Shown here: piece after piece, positions 21,501 through 31,360 of the stretch
How the letters are laid out: each line of letters starts with the position of its first letter
How positions within the stretch are numbered: position 1 is the first letter of the stretch
NCBI GenBank assembly: GCA_003117195.1
Contig: BDSI01000006.1
Coordinates: 2,007,382 to 2,071,381, forward strand
Source: Eudorina sp. 2006-703-Eu-15
Taxonomy: Eukaryota; Chlorophyta; Chlorophyceae; Chlamydomonadales; Volvocaceae
DNA length: 64,000 nt
Reading direction: 5' to 3'
Program-made: the position numbers and the translations under genes
The notes under the pieces: generated by a model
Told to the model about the DNA's origin: nothing
What the model saw: only the letters and a program-made list of their open reading frames with translations
The model's database searches: none

Positions 21501-24500
21501 TATGGGGTTTCCCCAATCCCCGGCTCCTGGCAATTTGTGGCGCTGTACCGTACTCCGATAGGACCCATTGCTCCAGCAGCAGCATCACCGCAGCTCCAAT
21601 ACGCCTACCCTTCAGGGCCCTACACCCCCTAGACGCCCCTCAAGACAGCCGCGCAGTGTTCGTACACGCGCACACACATATTGGTGCTTGGTTTGGGTCG
21701 GGCGGGTCTCTTATCAAAACGCACACTCGCCCCTGACCCCACCCACCACTGCTCCTGCCGGTCGGTGCTGCCGGCGAAGGAGCTGTCGCTCAGGTACACG
21801 TTGCAGTTCGCGGGCGTCAAGTAAGACAGAAACCGCTCCAGCGCCGCCGCGTCGTACTCGTACAGCAGGGCGTTGCCGGACAGGACGAGCTGTGCAGTCC
21901 AAGGAAGCGAGAAGCGCCTTCGGTTGTTGTTTGTACGGCTTTACGGCGGTTGAGGCCCCGCGGGCGCGGTGATGCGATCTCGCCTTCCCAGCCTAGCCCG
22001 GGCTGCAACTTTTCAGAACGATGCCATGTATGACTTGGAAACCACGGAATGACTGTGTACTAGATATGAGTGAGTTCATGATCGGTCACGGAGGCAGACC
22101 TGTGGCCATCACCAACGACCAAGCAACCAAGGACTACTGCGTAGCCTTGTACATCATCATACACCGCACCCCCCCGCCCGCCGTCGTACCATCAAAAAAC
22201 GTCGTACTCCAGACTGCTCGCAACACAACAGTCCTCCGATGCAACCACCGCCTCCTACTGACTGACGTACAGACCGAGATCCCCCCGGGGCTGGGTGGTG
22301 TCGGAGTGTCGCCCCCCAACACTCCCAACGTGTTAATCTTAAAGACACGAAATCGCGACACGTCACCGAACGAGTAGGAGTGCCTTGGCGTTCAGACCCA
22401 ATAGGACCAATAGACTCCGACTGACCGCCCCGCCCATCTGCCCCTCCCATCCCGCCCCGCCCCGCCCATCCCACCCCTCCTCCACCCTCTCCTGCACCCC
22501 CGCCCCCCTCCTCCCCCCCGGGCCCCCCCTCCGACCCCCAGCCCCCCCCCCACACCCACTTGGGGTCCAAAGTAGTGCAGCCGCTGCGCCGCGTCCTTGG
22601 CCAGGTCCAGGGGGGGGGTGCGGTCCCGGTAGTGCCACCGGGCCGCAGCTGCCTCCGCCACCTCACCCCACACCGCCCGCCGCTGCTCCCCACCCAGGGA
22701 CTGCATCGCCTGGAGGGGGGAGGAGTGGGGAGTGGGGAGGAGGGGGAAGGGGGAAGAGTGGGAGGGGGAAGAGTGGGAGGGGGAAGAGTGGGAGGGCGAG
22801 GGGGCGGGTATAGGAAATTGGTAGACAGGGAGAGGGGGCTACAGCCGTGACGGGTCGGGGTCGGTCGGGGGCCGCAGGTGGTGCCGGCGGGAAGACATTC
22901 GCCGCACCCCTCCAGGGGGTCGATGCAACCAGTGGCGGTGGTGCCGCCCATCCCCCCCAGCATGCAGTGCACGGAGCGCCACCCAGCTCGGGCAGCCAGA
23001 GCAGCCCGATGAAGAGCGCTTGGGCCGGAGTCCGGCCAGGGGTGAACTGCGGCGGACTCCGCCCAGCCGCCCCCTTGATGTCAACAATGACAGCCGCTCC
23101 CACACCCCGCACTCCGTATATGTCAATAAAGACAGCGAACCCTCCCTCGCCCCGCCCCGGTCCCGGCGGCCCGGCGGCCCCGGCCCGGCGGCCCCGGCCC
23201 GGCGGCCGTGCGTCGCCGCTTCCTGACTTTCTGGCTCCCCGCCCCCCGGCCCCAGCCCAAGGGTATCCCCCCACTGCCCCCACTGCCCCGCGGCGCTCCT
23301 CCTCACCCGCACGGCCGCGAACACCAGCCTCAGCACGTCCCCCACCCGGGCCAGTCCCGCCTCCGACAGAGTCAGGGTGACGCCCCAAAACATGAAGCCG
23401 CGGCCCAGACGGACCTAAGAGCCCCGAGGGGGGGGGAGGGGAGGGGAGGGACGGGAAAAAGAAGGCAGCGTGGCAGCGGGGGCGGCAGAGTTGACAGTTG
23501 GCACTCGCGCGGCAGTTCCCTTATCTACATTGTTCGACGCAACGATACCAACAGAGCGCGCCAACAGCGCGCCAAATGGACAGCATTCTTCCTACACCGC
23601 AGCCTCTTATGTAGTGTATCGGACGGGCAGTGGATACATTATCATACACGCATACGGGCACATTACGGGCGTTACTTGGCCCCTCACTTCGGCCCCGTCC
23701 CCCGCCCCCCATCCCCCCTACCCCCCCACCACCACCGCCGCCCCTTACCTCGTCAAACGCTCCGGTGGTCAGCTCCTGCGCCAGCCCCGCACCCCGCAGC
23801 AGCGCCGCAAGACTGCCCCGCCCCTCGTGGCCCAGCACGTGACCCGCCCAGCGCCACGGCTTGCAACGGATGTCCGGCATCATGCCGTACGGCAGGTACC
23901 AGACAACCTCCAACTGCCGTAGCTCCCGCTGCGAGGCCACTCGGAAGCACCGCCCCAGCCGCCCCGGACCGCACATGTCTGCGAAGCTGTACCGATGCGC
24001 CGCCGGCCCCTCCCCCTCCCCTTCGCCGCCGCTGCCGCCGCCGCCGCCGCCGTCTCCGCCGCTGCCACTCCCCGCCGCGCCTTGGGCGCCGTCCGACGCG
24101 CCCACGTCGCCGCGCCGGTCTTCTCCTTCATCCCTTGTTGCCGTACGGTCCTCAGGAGCCGCGGCTGCTGGCGGGGCCATTGACGCGATCGCCGGCGGCG
24201 GCTCGTGCGGCTGCCCACTGACCCATGGGTCACCCGCCTCGTCCCCCCGCCGTCGTCGTACCCCCGCGAACGACCCCGCCACCATCGCCCGCAGCTCCTC
24301 CAGCGGCTGCGGCCCCACCACGCAACCGCACAGGGCGTCCCCCAGGTAGCGCCGCCGCCAGAACGCCGCCAGCGCCGCCGGCACGTCGTCGCCCGCCGCC
24401 GCGGGGCGCTCCAGCAGCGTGGTCGCGTTGCCGGTGCTGAACTTGGCCAGCAGGCCGCCCGCGACGGACCGCCGCAGCTGCAGCAGCTTCCTCGCGTCGG

Positions 24501-26459
24501 AGTTGCAGTTGCGGCTGAACTCGGCGTGCACGTTCTCGGCCTGTACGACAAGAGTCCGGGCGGCGGCGGGGAGGACCCGGGGACTCACTGGTCAGAAGAC
24601 ATGACGTGACGAGCTGACGAAATGCCGTACTCAAGGTGATGGGCTTGTGATACGTTGGTGCGCCCCGACAGCGGCACTTGGCCCCGTCGCCGCGACCCAA
24701 CCCCACGGTGACTCAAAATCTGCCGACGATCTGCCGGCCATGCCACATCAAATCCCTACACCCCCTCCATTGCCACCGCCCGCCACATGTCCCTGACGTC
24801 CGTCCGTCGGCTGGCGGCTGCACTTCCTAGATCCGCGTGCAGTACAGTGTGGTACAGTGCATTGCAGTACAGTGCGGTACAGTGCAGTGCAGTACAGTGC
24901 AGTCGTCCGCGCCGCCCCTTCCGCCTCCGCCTCCTCCTCCCCCGGGTCATGCCCACCCCGTCTCCCGGGTCGTACATCCTCCCCCCCCCCCGCGGCCCCC
25001 ACTCCCTGTCCCTCTCCCCTCCCTCGTCTGATGTACGGCAGTACGGCAGCACAGCAGGCACCTCTTTGAGTATGCTGTCCCGGTGCAGCAGCGGGTCGGT
25101 GAAGAAGCGGGACAGGCGGTCCAGCGCCCCGGCCAGGTGGGGGGCCGCCACCGTGAAGTGGTACGACGTGTGAACCATACCTGGAGCCGGAGCCGGAGCC
25201 CGGGCGCGCAAGGGGGGGCCGGACACACGCAAACATATGTACACCCATATGTACACTGAATACACAGAAACACCAACAACGCATACAAGAACACATTCAC
25301 CAACACGTGTTATGGCTTATAAAAGCCATAACACGTGTACAGGAATACAGCCAACACACACATGCAGTGTCGGAAGAACGCTGTCGATGTGGCTCGCTTT
25401 CGCGCACAGGAGCAAAATGCGTGCGTGCGTGTGTTTATGTGGGAGGGGGGTGTTGTGGTTTGTTCGCCGGTGTTCGTACGGCAACGTGCGTGACATGCTG
25501 TAAGGTGTGGTAGGGTGCGGCCTCACCTCCAGCAGTTTCCCCCCACCCTACACGGACCGCCGCCGCCCACCTTCCAGCCCCCTAGAACGCCGCCGGTGGA
25601 ACTTCAGCCCGCCGTTGAGCCCGAGACTTCCCCCAGCCCCCAGCCCTACAGCCCCAAACCTGAAACCCCTAGACACCCACCCCAAAGCCCTTATCCGACC
25701 CCACCCCCCACCCACCCGTGGAGGCGTTGGAGGTGCCCCCGTGCTGCGACAGGAAGAACTTGTAGTCCTTATCGTCCGGATAGCGACCACTGCCCTGCGG
25801 TCGGGTAGGCCGCCGGGGACAAAGGGGAGTGGGCAGGCCAAAGGGGGGACCACCGCCATATCCCCGGTCACGTGTGCGTGTGCGTGTGCGTGTGCGTGTG
25901 CGTGTGCGTGTGCGTGTGCGTGTGCGTGTGCGTGTGCGTGTGCGTGTGCGTGTGCGTGTGCGTGTGCGTGTGCGTGTGCGTGTGTGGGACACCACCCCGT
26001 CGACCAGCTCTCTGATCAAAGTTGCCGGAGATGTTGATTCCGGAAGAGAGGCAGCTGGCGTGCGATCGCTAGCGCGCTCACAGCCATATGGTGCGGGTGG
26101 TGGGGGACTGGCTGTGGCTGGGGGGCTGGGGAACCGGCTGGCTGGGTCCTGGGCGCCGCCCGGCCCCGCCCTCCCGCGCTCCCCTCCCGCCCCTGCCCTT
26201 TCCCCCGAACAGAGATCGATGGACCAGACCGCACCAGGTGCACGGCATGTTCCAGCCAGTGCGCAAAGCCGGGGACATCCGGGGGGTCGTCGAAGTAGCC
26301 GGCCTGCATGCTGAGGCAGGCGGCCGCGAAGACGGCTTCGGGGTCGGACACCAGCAGGAAGCGCGGCCCGCCCCCGTCCTGATCGCCCACTGTCAGGAAC
26401 TCGTAGGCGCGCCCATCCGCTACCGGCTTGACGACGGACTGAGAAGCTTCGCTGCTCAT
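15078..26459 (-). CDS. Insulin-degrading-enzyme-like M16 zinc metallopeptidase
   Basis: Exons (minus): 26235-26459, 25716-25794, 25062-25180, 23749-24540, 23307-23414, 22560-22709, 21747-21889, 20864-21452, 20357-20622, 18516-18898, 17305-17798, 16629-16878, 16023-16198, a proposed 24-base exon 15871-15894, then 15681 downward and a last exon ending at TGA 15078-15080. Phases agree from the first exon to 16023; the last junction, in GC-rich repeats, is unresolved. The protein is near 1,350 residues, against about 1,000 for the family, because of Gly/Ser/Ala-rich inserts. The inverted zinc motif HxxEH is present as GFAHWLEHAVHL, followed by SQHGGTSNAST and a downstream Glu in NVHAEF, the expected third ligand. 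Also seen are the family blocks TSYHFTVAAPHL, SYSLSASETGLHLSFHGFSG and TRQRLGYVVGL. The family cleaves peptides enclosed in a four-domain chamber. The frame is open 84 codons upstream (to 26711) with further ATGs, which could encode a targeting peptide. Confidence 0.9.
16211..16276 (+). repeat. GGGGCA / GGGGGA hexanucleotide run
   Basis: Short purine-rich units in the peptidase intron. On the coding strand they form the pyrimidine tract before the acceptor at 16199. Confidence 0.85.
17001..17034 (+). repeat. (GGT)n trinucleotide run in intron
   Basis: About eleven GGT units within the peptidase intron 16879-17304. The resulting poly-Val and poly-Trp frames are spurious. Confidence 0.95.
18421..18506 (+). 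repeat. (CA)43 microsatellite next to a donor site
   Basis: An uninterrupted CA run lies in the peptidase intron 17799-18515. On the gene strand the TG run starts nine bases after the donor at 18515. Confidence 0.97.
19072..20162 (+). repeat. 15-bp minisatellite, about 72 copies
   Basis: The unit CTTGTGCTTCACTCA is repeated almost without change over 1.09 kb, about three quarters of the peptidase intron 18899-20356. The only variant seen, CATTCA for CACTCA, occurs in units at the two ends. Because 15 is a multiple of three and the unit has no stop in several frames, it creates long false frames on both strands. Confidence 0.97.
20801..20850 (+). repeat. (CAGA/CAGG)n tetranucleotide run
   Basis: Imperfect ACAG and GCAG units in the peptidase intron between 20623 and 20863. 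Confidence 0.85.
22722..22800 (+). repeat. 16-bp purine-rich minisatellite
   Basis: Three copies of GGGGGAAGAGTGGGAG preceded by related GGGGAGGAGTGG material in the peptidase intron 22710-23306. Confidence 0.85.
24837..24902 (+). repeat. TGCAGTACAG-type repeat
   Basis: Overlapping GCAGTACAGTGCGGTACAGT units in the peptidase intron 24541-25061. Confidence 0.8.
25303..25338. other. Perfect 16-bp inverted repeat with a 4-base loop
   Basis: ACACGTGTTATGGCTT (25303-25318), loop ATAA, then AAGCCATAACACGTGT (25323-25338). Each arm carries the palindrome ACACGTGT. It lies in the second peptidase intron (25181-25715). Confidence 0.95.
25870..25984 (+). repeat. (GTGTGC)19 hexanucleotide array
   Basis: Uninterrupted alternating purine-pyrimidine units over about 115 bp in the first peptidase intron (25795-26234). 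The poly-RV and poly-TR frames are artefacts. Confidence 0.97.
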
Positions 26460-27514
26460 GGCGCTGCGCTTGTGTGGGTCTACTCCCGGAGACCAAAAAG
26501 GTTCCGAGATGGCATCAGATCGGATGCCACTCTCTGCAACAAGCAGCTCCGCTTTAGGATTGTACAGGTTAGAAATTGCCGCTTCAGCGCCGTGTGTTGT
26601 GATGACCTTGGCTGCTATCCTTCGCGGTGCTCGGTGAGAAACAAGGGTTGTTTGCGAAACAGGCCTGATCTGCATATCTTGTGGAGCAATCCCCAATCGT
26701 GTGCATATCAAAGATATTCTTTATACAATTTAATCTTCTTGGGTCCAAAATAGTTACTGTGATACGGACATGGCAGTTGGCTTCCTTAAGAGGAGCTGTC
26801 TGGGCGGCTCCGCCCTGTCGCATGTGCAGCTGCCCCTAAGCCAACCCCAGCGCAAATTTGTTCGCCCCAAGTTAGGTTTGACCGCCGCAGTAGCCGACCC
26901 AAGGTGGACGCCGCAGATTAGATGTATGGTGTGCATGGGTGGTGTGGAGATACCGAGGGTGTACGTCGTACACCTACGTGAGACCGCCCACGCACACACG
27001 ACGCATTCGGCAATGACGGTGTCCCGGTGCACCGCGTGCCGTACCTCGGTGTCGCCCTGCTCCCTCATCCGAGTCGTTCAGGCCCACCTCAAAAAGCTCC
27101 TCCGTACAGCCCCCATGTGTCAAGTCAGGTTGACCGATGGGTGGGGGTGCAGGCAGGTGCGGGTGGGGTTCTGTGGAAAGTTTGCGGTGCGGTGGTCTCA
27201 CAGATTCACACGGGGAGGGGGGAGGATCGCGTAAGCGTGGACATGCTCCGAAACCCGCGTGGGATGCCGACGTTTGTCTCTCGCGCGGGTGACGGCTGTG
27301 GGCGCATGGCTCGTGTGGCTTCGAAGGGATGCCCCTGCCTGCGCGTGGCTCCGCAAGGCGGTGACGCGCGGTGTGTGCATTCCCAGGCATTCATGACACG
27401 CTACATTTTCAATAGTGTGAAGCCTTATGACGTTCGCGAATTTCAATTGCTTGGACCGGGGTGTTCTTTGATTGCGGCGTTGAGGTGTGGAGGTGTCTTG
27501 CCGCCTTGGCGGTG

Positions 27515-27575
27515 GGGCCTGCTGGGGCTTGCCCTGGTATACGCCCTTGATCCCTTTGGTAACGTTCATTCATTC
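27515..27575 (+). repeat. Dispersed repeat copy A
   Basis: GGTGGGGCCTGCTGGGGCTT followed by GCCCTGGTATACGCCCTTGA matches, in inverted orientation, a segment at 43764-43835 over about 45 bp with few changes. The element family is not identified. Confidence 0.7.
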
Positions 27576-28759
27576 AATTGCTCGTGGCAGCTCGTGTTAT
27601 CGAGTGCAACGGGGAGTCAAGAAGCTGGTACCTCTTGATATCTAGTAATCTTTGCGTGTTAGCTGCATTAGCTCTTTGGTGGTCGTGGTAATGTGCCGGC
27701 AGAAAGAATCTGATCCCTCCTCATGCAAGTTCGCCACTGCAAGTATCAAGTGTAAGCATTACAACCAATGCCACATCCATATTCCATTATTTCTGACTGA
27801 TCTGGGAGTACAAGCGCAACGGGCTGACACATTATGAAAACCGAGGCTTTGATACGTGGGCAAGTAAATCGTTCCATACTCCGTCATAAGTTATAAGTAG
27901 CGCCGCAAATTCTCTGCAACATATACAGGAGAGTGCAGTCCCGCACCTCAAAAGTCTGACAGCTTCACGCAGCTGATTGGGCACATGCTGAGTTCCGTGG
28001 CTTAGAAGACCGTGACACATCAATATGAGATTCTATGAGGTTGGACGAGCTGGTTGGACTTCAGGACTCCAAGGAGACTCGTTGACATGTTACAGCCGAC
28101 GTCGCCCTCGCCCCTTCATCCCCAGCAGCTTTAATCGACCCATTTCCAACGAGTTCAAGTCACAAACACGACTTCGCTGGAGCTGTAGCGGCTGGCGATT
28201 TCGCTCAACGGCGCATGCCAATTTGCTAGAATGGCAAGCCAAGCCACGGATCGCACGGCTGCATAAGTTGTAACCTGTTTGATAATTGGGCAACTTAAGG
28301 TGAGTTTGAAGATGAATCTTTCTGCGCTGTTATGGTACGAGAGGCAACGGCTTCAGGGCCGAAAGCGGATTTACCGGCTGCGTTGCTTGCGTGCTTTTGA
28401 GCTTTGGTGTCGAGAGTCGTTCGCGGATGAATCTTTCAGATTGTCGTGTCGCAACGGGGATCTTTGTGTCCTACGCAGTGATGTATGCATTGCCCGTACC
28501 CACTACCCTCATAACCTCACTGTCCACACAGGCACATCTTTGATGATAAGACGCCGTCAAGTTTCACGTGGACGCTGACATCTTCACCCGACACCTCCAA
28601 CCACCTCCCAAGTCGCAGCCACCACCAACACTAGCTTCATTGGCCGCCGCCAGCCGACGGTTCCTATAACCACGCCGGGTCAGGCCCCGTGCCACCATCA
28701 CCTGGATGACACGGACGACCCTCCTCCGCGAAAAGATGAAATGAATGCCGCCAAACTCA

Positions 28760-28950
28760 GCGGTCTTCACAGCGCAGCCTCCAGGGCACCTTTGCCTGCA
28801 GCACAGTGCAGCTTCCAGCTCAGCGCAGCCTCCATTTCCATTACAGCGCCGCCTCCAGTACAGCTTTGCCTCTAGCACAGCGCCGCCTCTAGCTGCTAGT
28901 CCAGAACAGCTTTGCCTGTAGCGCAGCGCAGCCGACAGCGCAGTGCAGCT
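28760..28950 (+). repeat. Decayed GCCTCCAGCNCAGCGC-type tandem repeat
   Basis: Irregular units containing GCAGCCTCCAG, CAGCGCCGCCTC and AGCTTTGCCTGTAGC recur about every 30-45 bp. Confidence 0.55.
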
Positions 28951-31360
28951 TGTTTACAACCATAATCTTTATAATGCGATACGCCAGGCATCTTGGTCCT
29001 GTGCACGCTCCAACTCCCTCCCATTACTTCGCCTCACGCAGGCGGATCCTGTTTGCCCTGGTGGTGGTGAAGGTCAAGAACTGCGGAGGCTCCTAGGATT
29101 GAGACATGGGCACATGGCTGACATTTGCAGGCGGATGCACCTCGCTTCCGGCTACGCGTTGGGGCTTTGGACAAGTGCGGGCGAGTCTGAGCTTCCAGGT
29201 ACGGGTGGGGCCGGGACTTGTGAATCGGAAGGCGCCTTGATGCGACAACGCGGGATGGCGGGAAACGCGTGATGGGAGGATCCACGGGCGGGAAGATCCG
29301 CGCCGCGTCGTCGTAGCAGTCGCGTGTTTTACCATGCTTCAGATCATCAAACAGAGAGGTCATGCTTGATCTACGTCGTCAACACGCACGTAGGGCTTCG
29401 GCCTAGTTTTGCTTGTCGGCCTGATGATTGCCTGCGGGGCTTGTGTCCCGTCCACCTTTCGATCCCGTTGCAGCCCTGTGCACGTTTGATGATTGGCTTC
29501 TCTCCGTTCGCACCCTCCGCGCAGGTCGAGTCCTGCCCTTTGGGGAACTTGGTCGTCGACGCCCTCAGCGATTGAGTGCCGATGCATGTGGCATGCAGAT
29601 ATCGCGTAGTTAGTTACACAGCAATTCTGGGAAGCGGTGGAGTTTACCGGTCCCATTCTTTTTTCTTTTAGTGACTGATTGCTGTCTGCGCTGGGCCTGT
29701 GCGACCGAGCGAGGCGCGGTATTGCTTCGAAAGTTCTGGGAGGATTTTATTGCCGGCAGGGTTACATAGGACCAAGGGTTTAATGTGCGTGGGAATTTTG
29801 GATGGGTTCCCATTGGCAGGGTTGAAGCGTGCTTGGCTTGTGATGGCAGCGATAGGCTTTGAGAGTTACACCATGGGAGCGAGAGGAAACGCGCGCACAT
29901 GGTTCGTCATGGAGAGCGGGAATGTAATGACAGACAGGGGGGCCCCCGAACGCCCGGCTCCTTCCCAGGTTCTAGACTACGCCACACCAGCTGATTGTTG
30001 GACGCGTCGACGTTACACTTGACTGTGCTGGAGCCCGGACCTTCTACAGGGTGGCTTCCGACGGACATCCGCTGTCTCGCTCCGGGGTCCGGGCCCCTAA
30101 GACGATCTGGGGGATTTCCGGAAGCCAGGCTCTCCTCCCCCCACGGACGCAAGCACACTTTCCTGCTCGTATATACCCGACCCCATTTCCGTACTACAAG
30201 CGGTCAGGCAACTAAAGACTCGTGAAAACGGTTACGTAAAATTGACACACCGGGGTAGAGGTTGGACCCGACCGCCCCGCCCGACCACGCGGCGCTGAGT
30301 GACTGGTCGGTGTTTGGGTGTACGGCGATATCCGTTGCTCTTAACCACCACACGGGTAAAACCAGACGCCGTGACCCAAATCAGAGCTGCGACCAGGCTC
30401 GATTGCCGCCTTCCTGGTCAGACAGCGCACGACCTTACAGGCGGCAGTTGGCCCTCGCCGAGGGTTGCTTACCGAGGCGTAGGGTTGGTTTCCGCACCCC
30501 GGTCCTTTGCGGCCGCCCTTCCAGGGCTGCACAGCGCCGCCCCGACACCCGGCCTAGAGCCGCTTCCCCCCTGCAAAACCAACTCAAAGCCGCACACGAT
30601 GGCAGTCCACGAAGCCCCAAACGCGCTTCGGACGCCGCCCAACCACCTCCGGCAGTGTTGAGGCCATCGTGGGGGCACGAGCGCACAACCATGCCGCTCC
30701 TCCGCCGGGCACCGCGATGCATGGGGGGTTCGACCGGGCCCTGCTTCGCGTACTTTGCATGCCCGGCGAACGCACTCACCCGCAGACACCACTCGCCTCG
30801 GCACCAGATCTCCGGTGTCCTCCCTTGCGTGATTCATGCGGAGGGGGGGTTCGCTGCGCAGCGTCGCGTCCGCAGCTACGCACGTCGCCGTCAGCCGCAC
30901 CGGGGGGCAGTCGGCGGTTGGGAGCAATCCAGGGGCAACGCACGTCGCGCGTGGAGCTGCGTATGAGCGACCGTCCATCCAAGGAGCACCCCACCCGGCC
31001 CGAATGAATGTCAGCCACAACTGCATGAATGGACTTGTTCCAAGCCCCTCCCCAGCCCCGATTGGGAAGAAGCTCCTAGCGACCGACATCGTTCGCGCAC
31101 CAAGGATCCCTTCGGGGTTCGACTTCATTCCCTTTCATTCAGTCATTGTCAAACCATTATTTCATCGAACATTTTCAAACCATTATTTCATTATTTCAAT
31201 GGAAGCACTCGCCAAGGCCCCCGAGAACGACAGCACACATGGTTATGAATAAACTGTAGGGGTAAGGCAGGCCCGGCGCACCGGCCCTACACATTCGACG
31301 GTCACCACCGGCTGTTTCGGCCGCCGCCGCGGATACAGGACCATGGGGTTTCCAAGACTC

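Larger units (their letters stand above)
26460..31360. other. Intergenic stretch without a supported gene, 5' side of the peptidase gene
   Basis: The first 250 bases may hold the peptidase 5' region or an N-terminal extension. Beyond that, frames of up to about 230 residues on both strands (for example 30262-30966 plus and 30469-31128 minus) show no domain I recognise and overlap each other. Noted contents are a dispersed repeat copy at 27515-27575, a decayed CAGCGCAGCCTCCAG-type repeat at 28760-28950 and a direct repeat TTCAAACCATTATTTCAT near 31148-31195. Large parts (27,600-29,900) are less GC-rich than the genes. Confidence 0.55.

Noticed and set aside
22900..23110. Extra peptidase exon reading LFIGLLWLPEL
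   Set aside because: Exons 23307-23414 and 22560-22709 join directly in phase and the joint matches the family without a gap.
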